17,911 nt of DNA from JABFRJ01 sp031365465 (GTDB lineage Bacteria > Pseudomonadota > Alphaproteobacteria > Rhizobiales > Hyphomicrobiaceae), in NCBI GenBank assembly GCA_031365465.1, contig JANLYD010000436.1, positions 1 through 17,911 of the forward strand, in the 5' to 3' direction. How positions within the stretch are numbered: position 1 is the first letter of the stretch; each line of letters opens with the position of its first letter. The position numbers and the translations under genes were made by a program. Under the pieces are notes generated by a model that did no database searches, had not been told where the DNA came from, and saw nothing but the letters and a program-made list of their open reading frames with translations. Positions 1-9,209 of this stretch are shown here, piece by piece.

Positions 1-1397
<1,397 letters not shown>

Positions 1398-1536
1398 CAG
1401 CGGGTTTTAATGCAGAACGCCGTTCTGGCCAGCGATTTTTCGACAACTCGCCAAAGCGCCAATCGATGCAAGGTCAGGGAACAGAGCGCTAAATGACAGC
1501 GTTACCTCGCAAAACCACTCTACAACGGAGGAATTT

Positions 1537-2418
1537 ATGCGAAATCAACTCAGGTACAGCCTGCTTTCGACTGTAGGTGTTGTCGCTTTGGTGGCCGGGG
1601 CTTCCTACGCGGCCGCGCAACGTTCCGAAGGTGGAGCGGGCGGCGGATCCGGCGCGGGCATGTCGCAAGGCGGTGGCCAGGGTGGAGGTGCGGCGCAGCA
1701 AGGCGCTGGATCGGGTGGCGGCGGCTCTAACAGTGGCGGAAGTGGGTCGAGTGGCCCTGGAGCAGGTGGTGCGGAACGGGCGCCGGATGCGGGTGCTGCA
1801 CCTGGGCAGAAAGGGGTGTCGCCGGGTAAATCAACCACGGGACCCGACCAGCAGAAGTCGAACGAAAAATCAGCCGCCGATCCGAAATCCGACGGTAAGT
1901 CGGGTGCGCAAACCCGTGCGAAATCTGATTCGAAGGACGAAAAGGCAGACGGCAAGCGTGCTGGGTCAGGTGATGGCAAAGACGATGGAAAATCAGCCGG
2001 ACAAAGCAAGGGCGACCGGGAGCAGAATAAGAGTGCCGCAGGCGATCCTGCCAAGGGCGGCAAAGACCTTGATCGCAATGAGCGATCCGGCGTAGGCGGA
2101 GAGCCGAAAGCGGAGCGCGGGGCCGCCGCACCCGGCAACGAGAAATCTGCCCCACGCGTCGCAATCCCGCAGGAAAAGCGCGCGCAAGTCACGACCGGGT
2201 TTGCCCGCCACCGTGCCGACGCCCGCATCACTCTCGATATAACCGTCAACGTGGGTGTCGCCGTCCCCCGCACTGCACGCCTGCAAACTATTCCCGAAGA
2301 CATCGTGGTGCTGGTTCCGGACTACCGCCGGTATCGCTATTTCATCGTCGATGACCGTGTCTGCATCGTCGACCCCGACACGTTCGTCATCATCGACATT
2401 TTGACCCTGTCGGCCTGA
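1537..2418 (+). CDS. Secreted low-complexity protein with C-terminal DUF1236 domain
   Basis: This 293-residue protein has three parts. Residues 1-28 form a Sec signal peptide (basic MRNQLR, hydrophobic core, SYAAAQ cleavage region). Residues about 30-85 are almost pure Gly/Ser/Ala/Gln, and residues about 85-215 are rich in Lys, Asp, Ser, Gly and Glu, so both should be disordered. The last 75 or so residues are compact and hydrophobic, with VGVAVPRTARL, PDYRRYRYFIVDDRVCIVDP and IIDIL, which I recognise as the DUF1236 pattern common in rhizobial secreted proteins. Its function is unknown; a cell-envelope role is inference. A strong GGAGGA ribosome binding site six bases upstream fixes the ATG. 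The gene is divergent from der and ends at a hairpin terminator. The low-complexity part has good long shadow frames on both strands, but the signal peptide, ribosome binding site and domain all support this frame. Confidence 0.88.
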   Translation: MRNQLRYSLLSTVGVVALVAGASYAAAQRSEGGAGGGSGAGMSQGGGQGGGAAQQGAGSGGGGSNSGGSGSSGPGAGGAERAPDAGAAPGQKGVSPGKSTTGPDQQKSNEKSAADPKSDGKSGAQTRAKSDSKDEKADGKRAGSGDGKDDGKSAGQSKGDREQNKSAAGDPAKGGKDLDRNERSGVGGEPKAERGAAAPGNEKSAPRVAIPQEKRAQVTTGFARHRADARITLDITVNVGVAVPRTARLQTIPEDIVVLVPDYRRYRYFIVDDRVCIVDPDTFVIIDILTLSA

Positions 2419-2442
2419 CGGGATTTTCGAACGGTCAAGACA

Positions 2443-2487
2443 AATCCGGCGCGCAATGGCTTGACCACTGCGCGCCGGATTAATTTT
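2443..2487. terminator. Hairpin terminator between convergent genes
   Basis: A perfect 13-base inverted repeat (2443-2455 and 2469-2481, arms AATCCGGCGCGCA / TGCGCGCCGGATT) encloses a 13-base loop. On the plus strand it is followed by AATTTTG, and on the minus strand by TTGTCTT. It lies 24 bases after the stop of the DUF1236 gene and 24 bases before the stop of the convergent small secreted protein, so it probably works in both directions. The T tracts are short, so efficiency is uncertain. Confidence 0.82.
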
Positions 2488-2505
2488 GAGCACGACCTCA
2501 GACGT

Positions 2506-2904
2506 TTACTTCAGCGGCACGACAGCGCGATGATCTTTGGCATGGTGGTCGCCGTCGTGATGGCCGAGATCTTTGTCGCGGCCCCAGGCGGGATGGTAGC
2601 GGTACTTCGGGCCTGAATACGAATAATGATAGCGGTTGCGCATTTCAGCGGCCGGCACCCAATAGCCACTGTTATAACCGGGATACCACGCGCGGCGCTT
2701 GTAGCGATAGGCATAGGGATCGTCACACATCGTCGACTGCCCCGTGCAGTCGCCGCGGCCGACCCAGCGGCGAGCGCCCAACGGGAAATCTCGGCCTTCC
2801 GGCGCGACAAAGGGTTCAGATCCGAACGCCTGCGCAGGCTCCGGCATGACGGTCGCGAGGCACGCCCCCAGGACGGCCATTGAAATCAGCGATGTCAGGC
2901 GCAT
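2506..2904 (-). CDS. Small secreted protein with aromatic-rich core and His-rich tail
   Basis: This is a 132-residue protein with a clear signal peptide (MRLTSLISMAVLGACLATVMPEPAQA, cleavage near residue 26). The mature part has a Cys pair (GDCTGQSTMC), then a Tyr/Trp/Arg-rich stretch including YWVPAAEMRNRYHY and YRYHPAWG, and a polar C-terminal tail GHHDGDHHAKDHR with six histidines. The motif of a W/Y-rich core with AEMR..Y and PAWG resembles uncharacterised secreted proteins of Hyphomicrobiales; I know no function. The tail could bind divalent metal, which is inference. The ATG is supported by GGAG seven bases upstream. It is convergent with the DUF1236 gene and shares its terminator region. 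The cysteine in the signal segment (LGAC at residue 15) is followed by LATVMP, so a lipoprotein with a very short signal is a weaker alternative. Confidence 0.85.
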   Translation of the reverse strand: MRLTSLISMAVLGACLATVMPEPAQAFGSEPFVAPEGRDFPLGARRWVGRGDCTGQSTMCDDPYAYRYKRRAWYPGYNSGYWVPAAEMRNRYHYSYSGPKYRYHPAWGRDKDLGHHDGDHHAKDHRAVVPLK

Positions 2905-3157
2905 TGATCACTCCACATTTCGGCGGATTCAGCTGACGTTGATTAACGCAGATGTTGCCTAACAATATCTTAAGGCGAAGCCACGTTTGACCGCGTTGCG
3001 TACCTGTAGCAGCGGATCGGCCCATTCATGCACACTGCGAGCGATCCCCTTAATCAAAAAATCACCCGGCTTGGTGCAATGTCGGTTTGTTGCGACGCGC
3101 TTTGTTAGCCATACCACGGCGGCGTCGACACCGGATTGTGTCTCGAGGCCGAAACTA

Positions 3158-5443
3158 GTGCCGGGTTCAACTGCACCATCGTTGCCAAACGCGAGTGTCC
3201 CTGTCGGTGCCAACGGCCCGGCGGATGGCCTTGATGCAGTGCTGTCGGACAACGCGCGCCGGCTGCGCGCCATTGTCGGTCGCTGGAGGCATGAAGACGG
3301 CGATCGGCCGATGGCGCTGCCGTTGGTGCAGCAGCATGACCACGCGTCCGCTGGCGCGCAGGAGCCTGCGGCAGAAGCGGCGGATCTGGCGACAGTGGTT
3401 GGGCCTACGGCACGGAGCCAAGACATCGCCGAGGTTGCCGCCGCAAAGCCCGGCCACTCGATCAGCCACCCGGCCACGACAACCGCGGCTGAACCGTCGC
3501 CCGCACCTGTCGCAGTCCCCAAACCCTCACAGTCGATGCCCGCGCCCGCGTCGCCAAAGCCTGGACCGCGAAAGGCGCGCGCACGCCAGCCAACACCAAG
3601 CACGTCACTCGATGTTGCAACCAACGACGACGCCAAGCTGGCCGCCAGTGTCGCAATAGCGCCGCCCGCGCCACTAGCGCCGCCGCCGGTTCACAAGCTG
3701 ACGAAGAAGGGCGAGATCTGGCTCGCGCTCGACGCCAGCCGCCGCGCGATCTATGCGGTGGGTTGGTTCAGCTGCGTCATCAACATCCTGATGCTTGCTG
3801 GCCCCCTCTTCATGCTACAGGTCTACGACCGGGTCATGACCTCGGGCAGCATTCCGACGCTGATCGCATTGCTTGCACTGACGACGGCGGTGTACGGCGT
3901 CATCGGTCTGCTCGAACTCGTCCGCTCGCGGATCATCACTCGCATAGGCATCGAAATCGATCAGCGCATCGGCGACCGGATCTTCGACGCTTCCTTGAAA
4001 TCCAGCATCGGTGCCACTGGCTCTCCGTCAGCGGCCTTGCGCGATCTCGATACCTTGCGCAATTTCGTGGCCGGCCCCGCGCCCATGACGTTTTTCGACG
4101 TGTGGTGGGCGCCCATCTATCTGCTGGTGATCTTTGCGACGCACTGGACGCTGGGACTGGCGGCGCTCGGCGGTTGCGCGGTGCTGTTGCTGACCGCCTA
4201 TCTCAGTGACTCCCGCAGCCGCGCGCCATTGCTCGAAAGCCAGAAAGCGGCAGTGCGCGGCATGGAAATGGCCGAAACGGGACAGCGCAACGCCGAAGCC
4301 ATCGCCGCCATGGGCATGATCGGCGCCTACCGGCGGCGCTGGCAAAAGCTGAACCAGGAAGCGCTGGCTTGGCAAATTTATGCCTCAGACATTCTCGGCG
4401 GTATTTCGTCGGTGTCGAAAACGCTGCGCCTGCTGCTACAATCCGTGATGTTGGCGATCGGCGCCGCGTTGGCATTGAAGGGCGAAATCAGCTCCGGCTC
4501 GATCATCGCAGCGACCATCATTTTCGGCCGCGCGTTGGCACCGGTCGAGCAGGTGATCACGCATTGGCGCAGTTCGTTGAAAGCGCATGACGCCTACAAA
4601 AAGCTCGAAGCGCTGCTCGCGCAAGTACCGCCGGTCGCTGCCGGCATGGCCATGCCGCAGCCGCGCGGACTTCTGGAGATTTCCGGCCTGCGGGTCGCCG
4701 CCCCCAATTCCAGCCAGCTGATCCTCAACAATCTTGCGTTCGTCGTGAAGCCAGGCGAAATGCTGGCCATCATCGGTCCCAGTGCATCGGGCAAATCCTC
4801 GCTCTCACGCGCGCTCGTGGGGCTATGGCCGCCAGCGTCGGGTAGCATCAAGTTGGACGGCGTCGAACTCTCGCGGTGGGACAGCGAACAGCTCGGGCGG
4901 CACATCGGGTATCTGCCACAGGACATGGATCTGTTCTCCGGCACCGTGCGCGAAAACATCGCCCGCTTCCTGTCAGACGCGACCGACGACGAAGTCACTG
5001 CTGCGGCCTCGGCAGCGCACGCGCACGAACTCGTCATGTCGCTCCCGGACGGGTATGCGACCGAACTCGGCGCGTTCGGCACGCATCTGTCGGGTGGTCA
5101 GCGTCAGCGGATCGCCTTGGCGCGCGCGCTGTTCCGCAATCCCGCCGTCGTCGTGCTCGACGAGGCCAACGCAAATCTCGACCGCGCCGGCGATGTCGCT
5201 TTGTCCGCCGCCATCGACGGCATGCGTAAACGCGGCCAGAGCATCGTTTTCGTTTCGCATCGCGTGCAGGCCATCCAGCAAGCCGACACGCTGCTGTATC
5301 TCGAACGCGGCGTGCAGAAGGCTTTCGGACCGCGCGCCGAAGTTCTGGCCGCCCTTAAATCGCAGGGCGCAGCGCCTGGTCCGCAACGTCCCGCCGCCGC
5401 ACCCTCGGGCACAGCTCGATCGACAAACGCGGCGTCAGCATGA
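3158..5443 (+). CDS. Type I secretion system permease/ATPase (PrtD-type ABC transporter)
   Basis: This is the inner-membrane ABC exporter of a type I secretion system, a homodimer that pushes an unfolded substrate through an adaptor and a TolC-like channel. With the GTG start used here (GAGG nine bases upstream) it has 761 residues. Residues about 1-180 are Pro/Ala/Ser-rich and look disordered. The ABC membrane domain follows (about 195-480, five to six hydrophobic segments beginning AIYAVGWFSCVINILM). The nucleotide-binding domain has Walker A GPSASGKSS near residue 540, Q-loop YLPQD, signature LSGGQRQR near 644, Walker B VVVLDEAN near 664 and H-loop VSHR. Typical PrtD proteins are near 580 residues, so the N-terminal extension is unusual. 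The frame stays open upstream: a TTG start at 2987 would add 57 residues, and ATG 3311 would remove 51. Neither has clearly better signals. The stop overlaps the adaptor gene by ATGA. No peptidase C39 domain is present. Substrate unknown. Confidence 0.93.
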   Translation: MPGSTAPSLPNASVPVGANGPADGLDAVLSDNARRLRAIVGRWRHEDGDRPMALPLVQQHDHASAGAQEPAAEAADLATVVGPTARSQDIAEVAAAKPGHSISHPATTTAAEPSPAPVAVPKPSQSMPAPASPKPGPRKARARQPTPSTSLDVATNDDAKLAASVAIAPPAPLAPPPVHKLTKKGEIWLALDASRRAIYAVGWFSCVINILMLAGPLFMLQVYDRVMTSGSIPTLIALLALTTAVYGVIGLLELVRSRIITRIGIEIDQRIGDRIFDASLKSSIGATGSPSAALRDLDTLRNFVAGPAPMTFFDVWWAPIYLLVIFATHWTLGLAALGGCAVLLLTAYLSDSRSRAPLLESQKAAVRGMEMAETGQRNAEAIAAMGMIGAYRRRWQKLNQEALAWQIYASDILGGISSVSKTLRLLLQSVMLAIGAALALKGEISSGSIIAATIIFGRALAPVEQVITHWRSSLKAHDAYKKLEALLAQVPPVAAGMAMPQPRGLLEISGLRVAAPNSSQLILNNLAFVVKPGEMLAIIGPSASGKSSLSRALVGLWPPASGSIKLDGVELSRWDSEQLGRHIGYLPQDMDLFSGTVRENIARFLSDATDDEVTAAASAAHAHELVMSLPDGYATELGAFGTHLSGGQRQRIALARALFRNPAVVVLDEANANLDRAGDVALSAAIDGMRKRGQSIVFVSHRVQAIQQADTLLYLERGVQKAFGPRAEVLAALKSQGAAPGPQRPAAAPSGTARSTNAASA

Positions 5444-6855
5444 GTATCGCCTCGATGTCCACCGCGCCCACGTCTGCTCCATCGCTCCCGCCCGCGTTGA
5501 GGGCTGCCGGCACGTTGCAGCATGGGCCGTCTCCCGCCGCGCCGTCGCTCGAAGCCATGACGCAGCTCTGGCCCTCGACGGAACCATGGATCGCCTACGG
5601 CCGCAGCGTCATGATCGGGTTGGCTGTCGTCACTGTGCTGTTCGGCTTCGTGTCGATCAACGGTGCCGTCGTCGCCAGCGGGACCGTCGCTGTCGAAAGC
5701 AACACCAAGACCGTCCAACACCTCGACGGCGGCATCGTGCAGCGCATCTTTGTGAAGAACGGCGATCTGGTCAAAGAGGGCGACGTGCTCGTCAAGCTCG
5801 ACGACACGCAGGTTCGAGCCAACGTCGCCGTCGCACGTGGCCGCACGCTCGATGCGTTGACCCAGCGCCTTCGCCTCGAAGCCGAACGCGACGGCAAGTC
5901 CACGTTCACGCTACCTGCGGTGCTGACGGTAGGTGAGGTCGATCCGCAGACGCTGCGCATGTTCGAAGCGCAGCACGCGCTGTTCGTTGCGCGACGCACA
6001 GGGCGGCAAGGCGAGCAAGGCGTTCTCAAGCAGCGCATCGAGCAGTTGAGAAACGATCTCGGTGGCCTGCAACAACAGCTCGAGGCGCGCCAGCGCGAAC
6101 TGGAGTTGACGTCACGTGAACTCAAGAATGTGCTGCCGCTGTTCGAGAAGGGCTTTCTCAATCAGGCGCGCCTGGGTCCTTTGCAGCGCGATCAGGCGCG
6201 TCTGACGGGTGACGTCGGACGTTTGCTGACGGATGTGGAGAAGGCCAAGTCCGGCCTGACGGAAGCGACGCTGAAACTCGAGCAGAGCGACAAGGACTTC
6301 AACGCCCAGGTGGCCGAGGAATTGCGCAAGACCTTGAGCCTTTTCACCGAGGCCAACGAAACGCTCACGGGTGCCGAGCATAAGCTCGTCCGCACCGAGA
6401 TCCGCAGTCCGCGCGCCGGCCACGTCAACGCCTTGGCGATCTCAACCGAGGGCGGCGTACTTGCCCCCGGCGCCGCTATCGCTCAGGTCGTCCCAGATGA
6501 TGAAAAGTTGATCGTGGAAGCCAAGATCCAGCCCGGCGACATCGACAAGGTTCGCGGCGGGCTGAACGCAGTCGTCAAATTCCCGGCCTTCAACGCCAAG
6601 ACCACGCCACGGCTCGAGGGCATCGTCACTACCGTCTCACCGGCCACGCTCAAAGATCAGGACCAGCAGAACAAGCCGTATTATCAGGTGCAAGTGGAAT
6701 TGCCTGCGGAAGAACTCGCGAAGCTATCGCGTGACCACAAGCTCATTCCGGGTATGCCGGCCGAGGTCTACATCGAGACCCATTCGCGCTCGATCCTGAG
6801 CTATGTCGTCAAACCTATCGCTGACATCATCAGCCATCTCGGACGGGACGGCTGA
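5440..6855 (+). CDS. HlyD-family type I secretion periplasmic adaptor (membrane fusion protein)
   Basis: This is the adaptor that joins the inner-membrane ABC exporter to an outer-membrane channel of the TolC family. It has 471 residues, close to the 430-480 usual for the PrtE/HlyD group. Residues about 1-50 are cytoplasmic and Ala/Pro-rich, and one membrane segment lies near 52-75 (MIGLAVVTVLFGFVSI). The first lipoyl-like half-motif follows (VQHLDGGIVQRIFVKNGDLVKEGD, near 90-113), then a long Gln/Glu/Arg/Leu-rich coiled-coil hairpin (about 130-315), the second lipoyl half with IRSPRAGHVNALAIST, and a beta-barrel ending in PGMPAEVYIETHSRSILSYV, the family's typical C-terminus. The ATG overlaps the stop of the ABC gene by four bases (ATGA), indicating translational coupling and a two-gene operon. 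No outer-membrane component or RTX-type substrate gene is in this window, so the channel is probably encoded elsewhere. Confidence 0.95.
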   Translation: MSIASMSTAPTSAPSLPPALRAAGTLQHGPSPAAPSLEAMTQLWPSTEPWIAYGRSVMIGLAVVTVLFGFVSINGAVVASGTVAVESNTKTVQHLDGGIVQRIFVKNGDLVKEGDVLVKLDDTQVRANVAVARGRTLDALTQRLRLEAERDGKSTFTLPAVLTVGEVDPQTLRMFEAQHALFVARRTGRQGEQGVLKQRIEQLRNDLGGLQQQLEARQRELELTSRELKNVLPLFEKGFLNQARLGPLQRDQARLTGDVGRLLTDVEKAKSGLTEATLKLEQSDKDFNAQVAEELRKTLSLFTEANETLTGAEHKLVRTEIRSPRAGHVNALAISTEGGVLAPGAAIAQVVPDDEKLIVEAKIQPGDIDKVRGGLNAVVKFPAFNAKTTPRLEGIVTTVSPATLKDQDQQNKPYYQVQVELPAEELAKLSRDHKLIPGMPAEVYIETHSRSILSYVVKPIADIISHLGRDG

Positions 6856-6916
6856 TGCCGAGCGACAGGTCGACATGTCCTGATGCGGCACAGCAGGGCG
6901 CATCTTTGACGAGCAA

Positions 6917-7390
6917 CTACTCAGTTCGTTTCCACAGCTTGCCGTCCTTGCACCAGGTACGGTCGACCTTGGCGCATTTCCCGTTCTGATCGCCCTTGTC
7001 GAAACACGCCCACGACCGCGTTTTCAAGCATCTCTTGCTGCTCTCGCCGTCCACCGACAGGATGCGATAATAGCTGCAGCCGCCGGAATTGGGGTAATCG
7101 GATTTGGCGTGAAATTCCAGTCCGTCCTTGGCGTCGTCGAGATACTTGAAGAAGTCGCCGATGTCATTGCGGCGAGGGAAATTCGTTTTCGCGCAGTACC
7201 CGTTTTCCTGTTCCCCCTGTTCGACACGCCGGACCAACTCGGCTTGATCGTTCGCATACTTGGTCGTCTGCGCCTGAGCGTCAGGTGACAGGACGACCAT
7301 TCCGAAAGCCAACACCGCAGCGGCCAATGGGAAAATGCGCGCGGGTTGCCCGCCGTTTCCGCTGTCTCTGTTGGAGTGCACCTTGCGCAT
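6917..7390 (-). CDS. Small secreted cysteine-containing protein of unknown function
   Basis: I do not recognise a family. The protein has 157 residues and an N-terminal signal peptide with a long basic n-region (MRKVHSNRDSGNG), a hydrophobic stretch (IFPLAAAVLAFGMVVL) and a cleavage site near SPDAQAQ. The mature part contains six cysteines (in GYCAK, GGCSY, KRCLK, WACFD, GKCAK and TWCKD), which would fit up to three disulfide bonds in the periplasm or outside the cell. It is rich in Lys, Asp and aromatic residues. Two ATG codons are adjacent; GGAGG ends only two bases before the first (7393) but five before the second (7390), so I chose the second. The gene is convergent with the type I secretion operon, 61 bases from hlyD's stop, and has a Sec signal, so it is unlikely to be that system's substrate. 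It shares a divergent upstream region with the ModA-like gene. Confidence 0.8.
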   Translation of the reverse strand: MRKVHSNRDSGNGGQPARIFPLAAAVLAFGMVVLSPDAQAQTTKYANDQAELVRRVEQGEQENGYCAKTNFPRRNDIGDFFKYLDDAKDGLEFHAKSDYPNSGGCSYYRILSVDGESSKRCLKTRSWACFDKGDQNGKCAKVDRTWCKDGKLWKRTE

Positions 7391-7393
7391 CAT

Positions 7394-7400
7394 CCCCTCC
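7394..7400 (-). promoter_or_regulatory. Ribosome binding site that favours the second of two ATGs
   Basis: On the minus strand GGAGGGG is directly followed by ATGATG. Spacing is two bases from GGAGG to the first ATG, too close for good initiation, and five to the second. The start of the six-cysteine protein was therefore set at 7390. Confidence 0.6.
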
Positions 7401-7602
7401 CAATCTCATCACTCAAAATTCGCAGCGAAAACGCTCTGGGCACGCTTCGCTCAGCGAGGCAGCCCACCTGCAATATGCACTCTCGGATCGCCAATGCCAG
7501 CGAACACAGGGTGCTGATCATGTAATTTTCTTGAATTTGCCGCCTCGCGGTTCCAGTGTGCAGCTGCTTGCGCCGCTCGATCAGCTTTCAGGAATCGCAC
7601 CC

Positions 7603-8364
7603 GTGCCCAGTCGTCAGACCAGCCTTCTCGCAGCTCTTCTTTTTGCTGCGGGGCTTAGTCCGTGCGCCGCCGCAGACATCAAGGTGCTCTCGGCGGGTGC
7701 GATGAAGGCGGTCGTCATTGCGCTGGCACCGGAGTTCGAAAAGCAATCAGGTCACACGTTGACGATCGACAGCGCCACTGCTGGCGGCTTGCAGAAGCGC
7801 ATTGCCGACGGCGAAAAGTTCGACGTCGCGATCATCACGCCACAGGTCATGGCCACCCTTGCCGAGTCTGGAAAGATCGCCTCGCAATCCATTTCCAACA
7901 TTGCCAAAGTGGGCATCGGCGTTGCCGTCAAAAGCGGCGCTGCGAAACCTGACATCTCCACCGTCGCCGCTTTCAAGAGCGCGCTGCTCGCGTCGAAGGG
8001 CGTTGCCTACATCGATCCGAAGGCCGGAGGTTCCAGCGGCATTTATTTCGACAAGCTGCTCGATACTCTCGGCATCGCCACGGACGTTCGCGGCAAGGCC
8101 AAGCTCAAGCAAGGAGGCTACGTCGCCGAGGCCGTCGCCAATGGCGAAGCCGATATCGCCGTGCATCAGATCAGCGAAATTCTGCCGGTTGGGGGGGTGA
8201 CGCTGGTCGGCCCGCTGCCTGCGGAAATACAAAATTACACCACCTATACGGCCGGTATGGGAGCGGCTGCAGCCGATACGTCCGCGGCGACGGCACTGCT
8301 AGTCTACCTGCGCAGCGATGCAACCAAGGCCGTTCTGAAGGCAAAAGGGCTCGATCTGCCGTGA
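7603..8364 (+). CDS. ModA-like periplasmic substrate-binding protein, orphan
   Basis: The GTG start at 7603 gives 253 residues with a neat signal peptide (MPSRQTSLLAALLFAAGLSPCAAA). The mature sequence starts DIKVLSAGAMKAVVIALAPEFE and continues with a glycine-rich DSATAGGLQKRI loop, FDVAIITP, GIGVAVKSGA, YIDPKAGGSSGIYFDKLL and ADIAVHQISEI. This is the pattern of type 2 periplasmic binding proteins of the ModA (molybdate) class. True ModA usually has a Ser-Leu after the first strand, where this has Gly-Ala-Met, so the ligand could be another oxyanion or a small organic anion. No permease or ATPase gene lies nearby, so it is an orphan binding protein here. The frame is open further upstream, but no start there gives a signal peptide at the N-terminus. 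AGGA lies about ten bases upstream. The stop overlaps the next gene's start (GTGA). I saw no ModE-like operator. Confidence 0.85.
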   Translation: MPSRQTSLLAALLFAAGLSPCAAADIKVLSAGAMKAVVIALAPEFEKQSGHTLTIDSATAGGLQKRIADGEKFDVAIITPQVMATLAESGKIASQSISNIAKVGIGVAVKSGAAKPDISTVAAFKSALLASKGVAYIDPKAGGSSGIYFDKLLDTLGIATDVRGKAKLKQGGYVAEAVANGEADIAVHQISEILPVGGVTLVGPLPAEIQNYTTYTAGMGAAAADTSAATALLVYLRSDATKAVLKAKGLDLP

Positions 8365-9173
8365 CGCCAGATAGAGCCTTGAAAACGGCTGAACTGCTGA
8401 CCGTAGCACACGCGCTGGCCGATCTTGCGGGCGCGCAAATACTGCCGCATTTCCGAAAAGCCATGCAGGTCGAGAACAAGCAGCAGGGCGCGGGCTTCGA
8501 TCCAGTAACCGTGGCCGACAAATCTGCTGAACGCGCCATGCGGCAAGCGTTGCGCAAACGCTTTCCAGAACACGGCATCGTCGGCGAAGAGTTTGCGGCG
8601 CACATCGCAGAAAGTCGCTATCGTTGGGTTCTCGACCCCATCGACGGCACGCGCGCATTCATTTGCGGTTTTCCGTTGTGGGGCGTGCTGATCGGCCTGC
8701 TCGACGGCGACGCGGCCCTGCTCGGCATGATGGATCAGCCCTACACAGGCGAAAGGTTCTGGGCCGCGGGCGCCAAGGCCCAGATGCGCACGGCCAACGG
8801 CAAAATCCGCACCTTGAAAACGCGAGCCTGCACCAAGCTCGCTGACGCCGTGTTGGTCGCCACCGCGCCGGACATGTTCAAGCCGGGCTTTGAGCAGGCA
8901 GCGTTTGCGAACATAAGCCAGCGCGCACGCATGACCCGCTTCGGCGGCGATTGCTATGCTTATTGCATGTTGGCTGCGGGCCAGATCGACCTGGTCGTCG
9001 AAGCCGGTCTGAAACAAGTCGACATCGTCGCCCTCATTCCGATCATCGAAAGCGCTGGCGGTCGCGTTACCGCATGGGATGGCGGGCCGGCCATCGATGG
9101 TGGCCGCATCGTCGCGGCGGGCGATCCCCGCCTGCACGCGGCTGTGTTGAAGCTACTCGCCAACGGCTCGTGA
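8361..9173 (+). CDS. hisN: Histidinol-phosphatase, inositol monophosphatase family
   Basis: The predicted reaction is dephosphorylation of L-histidinol phosphate in histidine synthesis, by a Mg-dependent IMPase-fold enzyme in the cytoplasm. The 270-residue length matches the family. Metal-site motifs are all visible: GEE (Glu76-Glu77), DPIDGT (Asp92 to Thr97) and the third aspartate Asp221 in LKQVDIVALIPIIESAGG. The last motif, with IVALIPII in place of the more usual W-D-x-A-A, is what I associate with the proteobacterial HisN subgroup rather than SuhB or CysQ. GFPLWGVLIGL and RFGGDCYAY also fit. The GTG start overlaps the preceding stop by four bases, indicating coupling to the binding-protein gene. 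No other his gene is present. A general inositol or sugar phosphatase is the main alternative. Confidence 0.9.
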   Translation: MTPDRALKTAELLTVAHALADLAGAQILPHFRKAMQVENKQQGAGFDPVTVADKSAERAMRQALRKRFPEHGIVGEEFAAHIAESRYRWVLDPIDGTRAFICGFPLWGVLIGLLDGDAALLGMMDQPYTGERFWAAGAKAQMRTANGKIRTLKTRACTKLADAVLVATAPDMFKPGFEQAAFANISQRARMTRFGGDCYAYCMLAAGQIDLVVEAGLKQVDIVALIPIIESAGGRVTAWDGGPAIDGGRIVAAGDPRLHAAVLKLLANGS

Positions 9174-9209
9174 GCGCTCGCCCCGAGCCGCGTCTGCAAA
9201 ACGTCGTGG

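Noticed and set aside
1523..2180. Gly-rich region considered as an RTX substrate for the nearby type I system
   Set aside because: No GGxGxDxUx repeats, and the protein carries a Sec signal peptide.
1605..2303. Long open frame antisense to the DUF1236 gene
   Set aside because: It arises from Gly/Ser-rich codons read backwards as Pro/Ala; the sense frame has signal peptide, ribosome binding site and a known domain.
4782..5936. 384-codon plus-strand frame spanning the ABC/HlyD junction
   Set aside because: Arg/Ser/His-rich shadow of two well-supported genes in another frame.
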